Of a stretch of DNA of 64,000 bases, positions 35,045-43,014 are shown in pieces. Origin of the DNA: an uncultured Oscillospiraceae bacterium (GTDB lineage: Bacteria > Bacillota > Clostridia > Oscillospirales > Ruminococcaceae); assembly GCA_904396495.1 (NCBI GenBank), contig CAJFOJ010000004.1, positions 28,570 through 92,569 of the forward strand, written 5' to 3'. A program made the position numbers and the translations under genes. Numbering within the stretch: position 1 is the stretch's first letter; each line of letters opens with the position of its first letter. The notes beneath the pieces were generated by a model. The model was not told where the DNA came from and did not search any database. It worked only from the letters and a program-made list of their open reading frames with translations.

Positions 35045-36856
35045 TTACATCTGCTGAATTACCCGGTAAAGCTCCGCAGCCGTCTCGTCGGAAATTTTCG
35101 CCACCTGCCTTAATTCGTCGGGCGATGCCTCTTTGAGCCGCTTTTTGGTGCGGAATTCCTTCATGAGCGCCTTGACCTTTGCCTCGCCGATGCCCTTCAC
35201 CTTTCGCAGTTCGCTCTGGTAGGTTTCTTTTTTGTGAAGGGTTCGCTGGTAGGCGATGGCAAACCGATGGACTTCATCCTGAATGTTGGTGACCAGCGTA
35301 AACGCCGATTTGACGGTAGAGATGGCGATTTCTCCCCCCTCGCCTGTAATGGCCCGGGTGCGGTGCCGGCTGTCCTTGACCATACCAAACAACGGCACGT
35401 CGATCCCCAGTTCCTTAAGCAGGGGCTCTACCGCGGCCACGTGGCCCTTGCCGCCGTCCAGTAAAATCAGGTCGGGCAGTCGCGAAAAGGCCGGGTCTTT
35501 TTCCAGATACCTTGTAAACCGCCGCCTCAGCACCTCCCGCATGGAGGCGTAGTCATCCTGTCCGGCCACGTCTTTAATGGCGAACCGTTTGTAATCACTC
35601 TTTAATGGCCGGCCATTTTCAAAGACGATCATGCCACCTACACGGGCAGTTTCCCCCCAGTTTGAAATGTCGTAGGCCTCAATATAATAAGGAGTGCTGG
35701 CAAGTCCCAGCAGCCTTCCTAATTCTTCCAGCCCTGCCACTTCTCGCCCAGTGCGCTGGACTTTTAAAGAGAGTTGTTCCACTGCGTTGTTATAAGCCAT
35801 TTCCACTAATTTTTTCCGCTCTCCCTTCTGGGGGACCGAAGCGGTAATGGCATGGGAACTGCGGTGGCGGAGGAATTGTTGGAACAGTTCCATATCCTCC
35901 ACCTCTTCGTCGAGGACGACCGCCTTGGGAAAATCATGGGCATTTGCGTAATAGCGAGTAAGGAACTCATCCCGGATGTCTTGTAAGTCATACACTTCGT
36001 CAAACATAAAGTTTTCTTTGTCGGAGAGCCGCCCTTCCCGGAACTTAAGCACGACACAACATGCCATCAGATGATTTTGCACAAAGCCCCACACATCCAT
36101 CGAACGGTTTTCGTCCAATAAAACCACCTGGGTGTCCCCAACCTTGACGATGGCGTTGATTCGATCCCGCAGGCGAGCGGCTTTCTCGAATTCTAGGTTT
36201 TCCGCCGCTTGTTCCATCTCCTGCCGCATCTGATCCACATTAACGCTGCCGCCGCTGCGGATGTACTCGATAGCGTCATCCAATATGGCGTGATATTCCT
36301 CCTTGGAGGTTTTTCCTTGGCAGAGCCCCATGCACTGCTTTATGTGAAAGTTGAGGCAGGGCCGCCCCTTTCGAAAATCCTGTGGAAATTTACGGGAACA
36401 GGTGGGTAAGCGGAAGATTTTGTTCACCTGTTCCACTGTTTGCTTGACCACAAACCCGCTGGTGTAAGGTCCCAGATATGTTCCGCTTCCGGTCTTCTGC
36501 AAAGCGACGGAGATACGAGGGTACGCCTCATCGGAAATATGGATATAGTGGTAGCCTTTGTCGTCCTTTAACAGAATGTTGTATTTGGGGCTGTAATGCT
36601 TAATCAGGCTGCACTCCAACACCAGGGCCTCAAATTCACTGGCAGTGACAATGTAGTCAAAATCGTTGACCATCGAAACCATCTTCCGCACCTTTTCATT
36701 GTGGGAAGCATTCTGGCGGAAATAGCTGACCACCCTATTTTTCAACACCTTGGCCTTGCCCACGTAGATGATTTCGCCCTGCTTGTCTTTCATCAGATAG
36801 ACGCCGGGCTGTGTGGTCAAGCTGAGGGCTTTCTGTTTGAGCTGCTCAATATCCAT
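35045..36856 (-). CDS. uvrC: Excinuclease ABC subunit C
   Basis: Dual-incision nuclease of nucleotide excision repair, 603 residues. Domains in order: GIY-YIG nuclease (about 17-95, PGVYLMKDKQGEIIYVGKAK), a Cys-rich region (FNIKQCMGLC-like HIKQCMGLC), the UVR motif that binds UvrB (about 204-236), an RNase H-like nuclease with LILLDGGKGH, and C-terminal helix-hairpin-helix (VKGIGEAKVKALMKEF). It lies after ptsH and before the HD-domain gene. Confidence 0.97.
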   Translation of the reverse strand: MDIEQLKQKALSLTTQPGVYLMKDKQGEIIYVGKAKVLKNRVVSYFRQNASHNEKVRKMVSMVNDFDYIVTASEFEALVLECSLIKHYSPKYNILLKDDKGYHYIHISDEAYPRISVALQKTGSGTYLGPYTSGFVVKQTVEQVNKIFRLPTCSRKFPQDFRKGRPCLNFHIKQCMGLCQGKTSKEEYHAILDDAIEYIRSGGSVNVDQMRQEMEQAAENLEFEKAARLRDRINAIVKVGDTQVVLLDENRSMDVWGFVQNHLMACCVVLKFREGRLSDKENFMFDEVYDLQDIRDEFLTRYYANAHDFPKAVVLDEEVEDMELFQQFLRHRSSHAITASVPQKGERKKLVEMAYNNAVEQLSLKVQRTGREVAGLEELGRLLGLASTPYYIEAYDISNWGETARVGGMIVFENGRPLKSDYKRFAIKDVAGQDDYASMREVLRRRFTRYLEKDPAFSRLPDLILLDGGKGHVAAVEPLLKELGIDVPLFGMVKDSRHRTRAITGEGGEIAISTVKSAFTLVTNIQDEVHRFAIAYQRTLHKKETYQSELRKVKGIGEAKVKALMKEFRTKKRLKEASPDELRQVAKISDETAAELYRVIQQM

Positions 36857-36928
36857 CGGTTACCTCGTTTTCACATGGGGAAAAGAAAATAGCGCCGCCG
36901 ATAGGGCAGCGCCTGATGTCATCAAAAA

Positions 36929-37192
36929 TTACTCCGCAAAGGCGGATTCTACCAATTTAACCAAAGCGTCAACTGCTTCCTGCTCGTCAGGGCCGTCAGC
37001 AATGATCCGGATATCGGTGCCACCGATAATACCCAACGAAAGAACGCCCAGCAAACTTTTGGCGTTTACCCTACGTTCTTCTTTCTCGACCCATACGGAA
37101 GATTTGTACTCGTTTGCCCTCTGGATGAAGAAGGTGGCAGGACGGGCGTGGAGACCGACATGGTTTTTGACGGTTACATCTTTCATGTACAT
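36929..37192 (-). CDS. ptsH: Phosphocarrier protein HPr
   Basis: Carries phosphate from enzyme I to the PTS sugar permeases and, when phosphorylated at serine, works with CcpA. 87 residues. With the ATG at 37192 the active-site histidine in GLHARPA is residue 15 and the regulatory serine in AKSLLGVLS is residue 46, both in the standard places; that numbering and the AGGAG ten bases upstream decide the start over the GTG at 37198. Ser46 implies HPr kinase control. It has its own promoter and a cre-like element in its leader. Confidence 0.94.
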   Translation of the reverse strand: MYMKDVTVKNHVGLHARPATFFIQRANEYKSSVWVEKEERRVNAKSLLGVLSLGIIGGTDIRIIADGPDEQEAVDALVKLVESAFAE

Positions 37193-37238
37193 ATACACTA
37201 CTCTCCTAAACTACAACAAAACATCAAATTATTTCTAT

Positions 37239-37254
37239 TGGATACCGTTTCCAT
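37239..37254 (-). promoter_or_regulatory. cre-like site in the ptsH leader
   Basis: On the minus strand, ATGGAAACGGTATCCA matches the catabolite-responsive consensus WTGNAANCGNWNNCWW at all but one position and is itself a near-palindrome. It lies just downstream of the transcription start, a roadblock position for CcpA. A LacI-family relative could also be the binder. Confidence 0.5.
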
Positions 37255-37267
37255 TCAAATTATCTAT

Positions 37268-37295
37268 ATTATACCACGGCAAAAAAGGGAGTCAA
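37268..37295 (-). promoter_or_regulatory. Promoter for ptsH
   Basis: Minus strand: TTGACT (37290-37295), 16-base spacer and TATAAT (37268-37273). The leader is about 70 bases. Confidence 0.8.
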
Positions 37296-37449
37296 TAAAA
37301 ATTATCACAGAAAAGCCGTCTTTCGCAAAAATTCGGCGACAGCGTAAAATCTCCATAATAGTTTTCCACATATTTATGCATTATCACCAGTTTTTAAAGG
37401 CGAGTTTTCCACATTATCCAGAGGACAACCATTCATAAATGATAACCTC

Positions 37450-38136
37450 TTATTTTGCCAGCAAATCCGGACGCTTTTTGCGGGTGCGGAGCAACGACTG
37501 TTCCTCTCTCCAGACATCAATATTGGCATGGTGACCGGAGAGGAGTACATCGGGCACCCGCATGCCGTCCCATTCTTCGGGGCGGGTGTACTGGGGATAT
37601 TCCAACAGGCCGTTCATATGGCTCTCCTTCTCAAAGCACTCATCAGCCGCCAAGACCCCGTCGCACAGCCGCACCACACTGTCGATAAGTACCAAGGCCC
37701 CCAATTCCCCACCGGTTAGTACATAATCCCCAATGGAGATTTCCTCGTCCACAATCCGCTCAAGGATCCGTTCGTCCACTCCCTCATAGTGCCCGCAGAG
37801 CAAAAAAATATGGGGCACTTCCCGCAACTGTAAAGCTTTTTTCTGGTTGAGGGTTTTCCCCTGAGGCGAAAGGTAAATGACATAAGGGACGGATTGTGCC
37901 TGCCGCACAACGTCGAGATAACAGCGGTAGATAGGCTCTGGCTGCATGACCATCCCCTTGCCGCCGCCGTAGGGGGAATCGTCCACCCGGTGATGCTTCG
38001 GGTCAGGGGAGTAATCCCTAATGTTGTGACAGTGAATTTCCACCAGGCTGTTTTTCCGGGCCCGGCCGATGATGCTGGTTTGCAACACCGCCTCGCACAT
38101 TTCTGGAAAGAGGGTGGCTACGTCGATCCTAATCAT
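37450..38136 (-). CDS. trmD: tRNA (guanine-37-N1) methyltransferase
   Basis: SPOUT (trefoil knot) methyltransferase modifying G37 next to the anticodon and preventing frameshifts. 228 residues from the ATG at 38136, eight bases after GGAGGG and overlapping the rimM end. Conserved stretches are IDVATLFPEM, DDSPYGGGKGMVM, IFLLCGHYEGVDERI and IGDYVLTGGELGALV. It is the last gene of the pair with rimM; rplS, usually next, is absent and 311 bases of non-coding DNA separate it from ptsH. Confidence 0.97.
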   Translation of the reverse strand: MIRIDVATLFPEMCEAVLQTSIIGRARKNSLVEIHCHNIRDYSPDPKHHRVDDSPYGGGKGMVMQPEPIYRCYLDVVRQAQSVPYVIYLSPQGKTLNQKKALQLREVPHIFLLCGHYEGVDERILERIVDEEISIGDYVLTGGELGALVLIDSVVRLCDGVLAADECFEKESHMNGLLEYPQYTRPEEWDGMRVPDVLLSGHHANIDVWREEQSLLRTRKKRPDLLAK

Positions 38137-38635
38137 CAAATAGTCCCTCCAAAGGACGGATTTTCATCATCCCGTTTTGCAGATCGGTTTGAATGACAAC
38201 CTGTGGGATAGCGGGGATATAGCGAGTTTTTCCGTCAGCGAAGCGGATGTGATAGACGTCGTTGGCGCCAGTCTGGCTCACCTCTGTGAGTGTACCGTAC
38301 ACTCTGTTTTCGTCGTCGGCATCCACTACTTTCAATCCGATCAAATCGGCGATAAAATAGCTTCCCTCTGGGAGGCTCACCTGATCCCTGGAGATGTAAA
38401 GCACCTTATTGACCAATGTTTGGGCGGCCTCCGCGGTATCGATCCCCCAGAGGTGCATAATGACAATATTTTTATGGGGCCGGGCAGAGCGCACCTTAAC
38501 AGGCCGGCCGTCCAGATAGACTTTTTTGAAACCGGCAGCAAAATCGGGAGTATCACACCAGGGCTGTAAGCGGATTTCCCCCTTTAAAGCGTGAATCGCC
38601 ACCACTTTTCCCAGTTCCAACAAATCTTTCTCCAT
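38129..38635 (-). CDS. rimM: 16S rRNA processing protein RimM
   Basis: Ribosome 30S maturation factor, 168 residues: an N-terminal beta-barrel (ELGKVVAIHALKGEIRLQPW) and a C-terminal PRC-barrel domain (about 90-168, GLKVVDADDENRVYGTLTEV, IPAIPQVV). The frame overlaps the start of trmD by eight bases. A separate promoter and an intact terminator upstream detach it from khpA-rpsP-ffh. Confidence 0.95.
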   Translation of the reverse strand: MEKDLLELGKVVAIHALKGEIRLQPWCDTPDFAAGFKKVYLDGRPVKVRSARPHKNIVIMHLWGIDTAEAAQTLVNKVLYISRDQVSLPEGSYFIADLIGLKVVDADDENRVYGTLTEVSQTGANDVYHIRFADGKTRYIPAIPQVVIQTDLQNGMMKIRPLEGLFDD

Positions 38636-38733
38636 AAAAATAAACGTTCCTTTCCGGCATTAATGATTCCCTGGCCGATCCCTTTGCGACCAGGGTGGAC
38701 TCTTAACTCCCAGCTTCCAGTTTGATTGTCTGC

Positions 38734-38763
38734 ATTTTATCATTGACAAGCAGGGTTTGTCAA
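38734..38763 (-). promoter_or_regulatory. Promoter for rimM-trmD
   Basis: Minus strand: TTGACA (38758-38763), 18-base spacer and TAAAAT (38734-38739). The 90-base leader contains a 9-bp hairpin (CCCTGGTCG/CGGCCAGGG) of unknown role. Confidence 0.65.
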
Positions 38764-38796
38764 CAGGACCAAGAGCACCATGCTTTTTGTTAAAAA

Positions 38797-38823
38797 TTCC
38801 CGCCTGAAGGTCTCAGGCGGGAA
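38797..38823 (-). terminator. Terminator after khpA
   Basis: Perfect 11-bp stem (TTCCCGCCTGA and complement), 5-base loop, then TTTTT on the minus strand, seven bases after the khpA stop. It separates ylxM-ffh-rpsP-khpA from rimM-trmD. Confidence 0.85.
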
Positions 38824-38829
38824 GAAAAA

Positions 38830-39063
38830 TCAATCGATTTCGACCATAATTTTTTCGTTGCGCTGTGCAGCACAGGAGCGCATCACCACACGGATTGCCT
38901 TGGCAATTCTCCCCTGCTTACCGATAACGCGACCCATGTCGTCGGGGGCGACGTTTAAATGATAAACAATCACGCCTTCCTCGTTGGGCTCGTCGACCGA
39001 AACTTTGACAGCGTCCTTGTCCTCGACCAAACCCTTGGCCATGGAAATCAATAATTCCTGCAT
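38830..39063 (-). CDS. khpA: KH-domain RNA-binding protein KhpA
   Basis: Single KH domain of 77 residues with the GxxG loop GKQGRIAK. In Firmicutes KhpA works with KhpB/Jag in RNA binding and cell elongation. It lies after rpsP, its usual neighbour. Confidence 0.95.
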   Translation of the reverse strand: MQELLISMAKGLVEDKDAVKVSVDEPNEEGVIVYHLNVAPDDMGRVIGKQGRIAKAIRVVMRSCAAQRNEKIMVEID

Positions 39064-39181
39064 ATTATTCTCCTTTGCGGTTGCTCAATTTGTTTCTGTA
39101 AAGTCCGAACATACCGTGTATATTACAACGGTATTCTGACGCTGGAATCCCGACAGACGGGATGAACCGCAACCGTTCACA

Positions 39182-39424
39182 TTACTTTTCAGCGCCGATT
39201 TTCAAGATTTTCTTGACGGTATCGGTGGGCTGAGCACCGTTGGCAATCCATTTGTTTGCCTTGTCCAGGTCCACATTGATGACACTGGGGTTCTTGGTGG
39301 GATCGTAAGTGCCGATCTCCTCAATGAATCTGCCGTCTCTGGGATATCTGGAATCCGCAACTACAATACGGTAAAAGGGAGCTTTTTTTGCGCCCATTCT
39401 GCGCAGTCTGATTTTAACAGCCAT
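39182..39424 (-). CDS. rpsP: 30S ribosomal protein S16
   Basis: 80 residues beginning [41 protein letters not shown], highly conserved. ATG start with GGAGG upstream. Located between ffh and khpA as in most Firmicutes. The 118-base gap to khpA contains an ATCCCG/CGGGAT hairpin. Confidence 0.98.
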   Translation of the reverse strand: MAVKIRLRRMGAKKAPFYRIVVADSRYPRDGRFIEEIGTYDPTKNPSVINVDLDKANKWIANGAQPTDTVKKILKIGAEK

Positions 39425-39493
39425 TCTAACACCTCCTAAAATTACTCTCTATCTACATTCCGCCAAAAACTCCAGCGGAGTGTAACCAAAAAA

Positions 39494-40822
39494 TTACATC
39501 ATGGGAGGAAGCCTCATCCGGCGTTTACCTTTTTTGCCGCCGCCCAACTTTTTCATCATCTGCTTCATCTGCTCAAACTGCTTGAGCAGGCGGTTGACGT
39601 CGGGAACCTCGGTGCCGCTGCCAGCGGCGATGCGCCGCTTTCGGCTAGGGTTGATAATGGACGGTTTCGCTCGTTCCTCTTTGGTCATCGAGGTGATCAT
39701 TGCTTCGATGCGAATAAATTGATTGTCGTCCAAATTCATTTCATCTATTTTATTGCCCACGCCGGGGAGCATTGACACAATTTGCCGCAGGGAACCCATT
39801 TTGCGAATCTGCCGCAACTGGTCGAGAAGGTCGTTCATGTCAAAGCTGTTTTCCTTCATCTTTTTTGCAAGCTCAGCCGCTTCCTTTTCATTTACCGCGT
39901 CCTGAGCCTTTTCGATGAGGGTCAAAACATCGCCCATTCCCAAAATGCGCGATGCCATCCGCTCCGGGTGGAAGGGCTCCAAATCGTCGATCTTTTCTCC
40001 GATACCGGAAAATTTAATAGGCTTTCCGGTGACCTGCAAAACCGAGATCGCTGCGCCGCCTCTCGTATCGGAATCCAGCTTTGTCAAGATAACGCCGGTG
40101 ATAGGAAGCGCTTTGTTAAAGGTGTCCGCCACATTGACGGCATCCTGCCCAGTCATGGCATCCACCACCAACAAAGTTTCGTTGGGATTAACCGCCCGCT
40201 CGATATTTTTGAGTTCCTCCATCAGCTTTTCATCGATGTGAAGCCGGCCAGCCGTATCGATAATCACTAAATCATTGCCGTGGTCTTTGGCGTATTTGAT
40301 TCCCTCAGCCGCGATTTTCACAGGGTCGCCCTGTCCCATCTCAAAAACAGTCGCTCCCGCCTTTTCTCCTACAATTTTTAACTGCTCAATGGCGGCGGGA
40401 CGGTAAACGTCACAGGCGACTAGCAGAGGACGTCTGCCCTGGTTTTTAAAGTATTTTGCAAGCTTTGCCGAGTGGGTTGTTTTACCACTTCCCTGCAATC
40501 CGCACATCAAGACGATACAGGGCGGCTTGGAAGGGAAGTTCAGCCGGGCGTTCTGCCCGCCCATCAGGGCTGTCAGCTCTTCATTGACAATTTTGATGAC
40601 CTGCTGGGCAGGGGTAAGGCTTGCCAAAACTTCCTGCCCCATTGCCCGTTCGCTGACAGTTTTGATAAAATCCTTGACGACTTTATAGTTTACGTCCGCT
40701 TCCAGAAGTGCAAGTTTCACTTCCCGCATGGCTTCTTTAATATCGGTTTCATTTAATTTGCCTTTGCTTTTGAGTTTTTTAAACGCTGCGGACAGTTTAT
40801 CTGCAAGGCTTTCAAACGCCAA
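39494..40822 (-). CDS. ffh: Signal recognition particle protein Ffh
   Basis: SRP54 GTPase that targets nascent membrane proteins. About 442 residues from the TTG at 40822 (AGGAGGG seven bases upstream). The N domain begins MAFESLADKLSAAFKKL; the G domain has the P-loop GLQGSGKTT, DTAGRLHID and TKLDSDTRGGA; the C-terminal M domain is Met-rich (about 300-442) and binds 4.5S RNA and signal peptides. It follows ylxM by 34 bases. Confidence 0.98.
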   Translation of the reverse strand: MAFESLADKLSAAFKKLKSKGKLNETDIKEAMREVKLALLEADVNYKVVKDFIKTVSERAMGQEVLASLTPAQQVIKIVNEELTALMGGQNARLNFPSKPPCIVLMCGLQGSGKTTHSAKLAKYFKNQGRRPLLVACDVYRPAAIEQLKIVGEKAGATVFEMGQGDPVKIAAEGIKYAKDHGNDLVIIDTAGRLHIDEKLMEELKNIERAVNPNETLLVVDAMTGQDAVNVADTFNKALPITGVILTKLDSDTRGGAAISVLQVTGKPIKFSGIGEKIDDLEPFHPERMASRILGMGDVLTLIEKAQDAVNEKEAAELAKKMKENSFDMNDLLDQLRQIRKMGSLRQIVSMLPGVGNKIDEMNLDDNQFIRIEAMITSMTKEERAKPSIINPSRKRRIAAGSGTEVPDVNRLLKQFEQMKQMMKKLGGGKKGKRRMRLPPMM

Positions 40823-40856
40823 AATCAATCCCTCCTACCAGGACGTTTGTGATCTA

Positions 40857-41231
40857 TTATGAGAAGTTTTCATCAATATAATCGTTTAATAGCGTGCGAA
40901 TGGCGACGGAATCCTCCTCGATAGCCGCCGACGAAGTAAAGCCTTCATTAGTGCGTTCAATGTCAGCGCAGAGCCCCGTAACCCGCTCAGCCACCTCAAT
41001 GAGGCCGGTAATTTTTTCTGCGAAATGAAGCTTATTTTCCAGCTCCGTCAAATATGCTTCCCCGCGTTTGATGTTGTCCCGTACCCCTTGCCTGGTAATC
41101 CCTTCGTGTTCGGAAATCTCGGACAGGGAAAGGTCCTGATTATAATATAGTTCCATAACGTCTTTTTGTTTGTCGGTGAGCATATCGCCGTAAAAATCCA
41201 AAAGTACCGAAAAATGCAAATCTTTACTCAT
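40857..41231 (-). CDS. ylxM: YlxM-family SRP-associated regulator
   Basis: 124 residues: an N-terminal sigma-70 region 4-like helix-turn-helix (LTDKQKDVMELYYNQDLSLSEISEHEGITRQGVRDNIKRGEAYL) and a C-terminal coiled segment. YlxM modulates SRP function in Streptococcus and normally precedes ffh. ATG at 41231 without a clear Shine-Dalgarno, although AAGGAAG lies 35 bases upstream. The leader is unusually long (about 177 bases). Confidence 0.92.
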   Translation of the reverse strand: MSKDLHFSVLLDFYGDMLTDKQKDVMELYYNQDLSLSEISEHEGITRQGVRDNIKRGEAYLTELENKLHFAEKITGLIEVAERVTGLCADIERTNEGFTSSAAIEEDSVAIRTLLNDYIDENFS

Positions 41232-41414
41232 TTTTATGACCGTGCTTATGCGTCAGCACAAGCTTCCTTTCTTCGGAATTACGTCACTTATACAATGGGA
41301 ATTACCATCAAAGATATGCGGCGGCAAAGGCCACAAAACAGAGTTTAAAAAATTTTTCTTCCAACTCCTACCGATTTTTCGACGTCTGCAACCTTTTTTC
41401 TTTTACAAGAACCT

Positions 41415-41443
41415 ATTATACACAAGTTCCGCCTGCCTGTCAA
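41415..41443 (-). promoter_or_regulatory. Consensus promoter for ylxM-ffh-rpsP-khpA
   Basis: Minus strand: TTGACA (41438-41443), 17-base spacer and TATAAT (41415-41420), all ideal. It starts a leader of about 177 bases before ylxM. Confidence 0.9.
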
Positions 41444-41452
41444 GCAATTTCC

Positions 41453-41481
41453 TTTACAGACAAAAATATTTTCCATATAAT
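41453..41481 (+). promoter_or_regulatory. Promoter for the 41.5-kb hypothetical gene
   Basis: TTTACA (41453-41458), 17-base spacer and TATAAT (41476-41481), divergent from the ylxM promoter with only 10 bases between the -35 elements. Confidence 0.7.
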
Positions 41482-41556
41482 CTTTGATTTTTCGTAAAAA
41501 AAGGAAACCCTATCAAGTAACCAACAAAAAATTTGAATGGAAAGGGTGTATCCGCT

Positions 41557-42174
41557 TTGGTCAAGATTATTTTGTTGGGCCAGCCCCACAATCGGCATCT
41601 GGAACAGTTTTTTATTGAAAATTTGTCAAAGCATTACTGCCTCACAGCGTTCTCGGATAACGGAGTTCTTTCTGTGGGGGAAGGGAAAAGTTTAATGCTT
41701 TTGAGCTTGCCAAAGCTAGCTTACTGTCACAGCGACCAATGCATCAATATTTTGGCCCCTCATTTTAAGTTGTTGGATCCTTTGCCGGCAGGGACTACCG
41801 TCATCGCTGCTTCTGACGATGAACGTCAGCTCAAAGCTTTGGCTAAAGTGCAGATACCGGTGATTACCTGTGGGCTTTCCTCCAAAGACACCTTTACCTT
41901 TTCCAGCAAAGAGGAGGAGAGCGCTGTAGTGGCCTTGATGCGCAGTATAAAAAGCGTCTACGGGCACACCGTCGAACCTATGGAAGTACCCATTACCTTT
42001 CCTCCTAAAACTGATGATTTCACTTTGCTGTCTTATACTGCAAGCTTAATTTTAACCGAAACCATCAGTTCTCAAAATAATGATTTAAAACAAGAATTTA
42101 CCAGTTATAAAACAAATACTTCAGCAAACAATACTACTGCAAACGCAAATGAAAAAGAAATTAAGGAGTGTTAA
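41557..42174 (+). CDS. Hypothetical protein next to a spore protein gene
   Basis: About 205 residues, TTG start at 41557 with AAAGGGTG eight bases upstream (an in-frame TTG at 41533 has no such site). The N-terminus VKIILLGQP is followed by alpha/beta-like sequence with VITCGLSSKDTFTFSS near 105-120, reminiscent of Mur-ligase-related folds but too weak to assign. The last 30 residues are Asn/Thr/Lys-rich. Four bases after it starts an SASP gene, so the two are linked, but I do not know its role. Confidence 0.7.
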   Translation: MVKIILLGQPHNRHLEQFFIENLSKHYCLTAFSDNGVLSVGEGKSLMLLSLPKLAYCHSDQCINILAPHFKLLDPLPAGTTVIAASDDERQLKALAKVQIPVITCGLSSKDTFTFSSKEEESAVVALMRSIKSVYGHTVEPMEVPITFPPKTDDFTLLSYTASLILTETISSQNNDLKQEFTSYKTNTSANNTTANANEKEIKEC

Positions 42175-42178
42175 TATT

Positions 42179-42373
42179 ATGAACAGCAACAACAATATTA
42201 TGGTTCCTCAGGCTAAAGAAGCAATGGAAAGATTTAAGATGGAAGCTGCAAGCGAAGTCGGCGTCAACCTGAAACAGGGTTACAACGGCGATTTGACCTC
42301 CAGAGAAGCTGGTTCTGTCGGCGGTCAGATGGTTAAGAAGATGATCGAAGCTTACGAAAACGGCATGAAATAA
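42179..42373 (+). CDS. Alpha/beta-type small acid-soluble spore protein
   Basis: DNA-binding protein of dormant spores, 64 residues, start MNSNNNIMVPQAKEAM with AAGGAGTG upstream. The GPR protease site region (KMEAASEVGVNL) and the C-terminal LTSREAGSVGGQMVKKMIE are family hallmarks. SASPs are normally made in the forespore under sigma-G; I could not pick out a sigma-G promoter in the preceding coding sequence. It marks the organism as a spore-former. Confidence 0.95.
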   Translation: MNSNNNIMVPQAKEAMERFKMEAASEVGVNLKQGYNGDLTSREAGSVGGQMVKKMIEAYENGMK

Positions 42374-42423
42374 GCACTTTCTTACAAAGTTTATTTCATC
42401 TATAAAAATCGATATTTTTTAGA

Positions 42424-42464
42424 AAAAAATAGCGCTTTCGGTTAAAATCCGAGCGCTATTTTTT
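42424..42464 (+). terminator. Terminator after the SASP gene
   Basis: Stem AATAGCGCT.TCGG/TCCGA.GCGCTATT with a T-run (TTTTTT), 50 bases after the stop. Confidence 0.8.
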
Positions 42465-42630
42465 CAGTTAAATTTTTGTCGTTTTTAAAGGTTCTAGAAA
42501 TCAATTGAGATTTCAGAGAAACACAAATTACCGCACCCCTAAATCCTTCCAGTTTATTATCCACTATGACACCTAAGATCGCTGAAAAGTGAATTACTGA
42601 GGGGTGATCATCATGCAATGTGTAAAACAG

Positions 42631-42795
42631 CTATTTTTTCTTGTAGATCACTCCGGCGCACATACCGATAATACCCCCCAAGGGTAGAAAAAGTCCGACG
42701 TTGTGAATCAAAAGTCCCAAAACAAGCCCTACGGCGATTCCTCCGCCCAAACCAATTACCAACCGCATCACCTGTGGGCGTTCCCACTTTTTCAT
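42631..42795 (-). CDS. Small two-helix membrane protein
   Basis: 54 residues, start ATG at 42795 behind AGAGGAAAAG; an ATG at 42855 would add 20 residues. Two hydrophobic, Gly-rich helices (VIGLGGGIAVGLVLGLLI and LPLGGIIGMCAGVIY) and a Lys-rich C-terminus. Such proteins are frequent in Clostridia with no assigned role. Confidence 0.6.
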   Translation of the reverse strand: MKKWERPQVMRLVIGLGGGIAVGLVLGLLIHNVGLFLPLGGIIGMCAGVIYKKK

Positions 42796-42929
42796 ATCGC
42801 TTTTCCTCTCTTCACGGCCAATTCCAAAAATCACGTTCTGGCCTTTTGATTTCATTCTATCACACCCTAAGTGGCCTTGCAACTACCGCAAAAGTCAAAT
42901 TAGGACAAAAAAATAGGCAAATACCTGCC

Positions 42930-42958
42930 TTGTGCCCACATCTGTTTTATACTATACT
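42930..42958 (+). promoter_or_regulatory. Candidate promoter for the first Gfo/Idh gene
   Basis: TTGTGC (42930-42935), 17-base spacer and TATACT (42953-42958). Confidence 0.45.
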
Positions 42959-43014
42959 TTGAATGAATTATTGTCGTTACTTCTTAAAATTTTATTGTGA
43001 AAGGAGCCCTAATT

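Larger units (their letters stand above)
41232..41556. other. 325-base divergent region between ylxM and the hypothetical gene
   Basis: It holds the two back-to-back promoters, the 177-base ylxM leader with a GTGCT/AGCAC hairpin, and the 70-base leader of the rightward gene. No coding sequence is visible. Confidence 0.6.
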
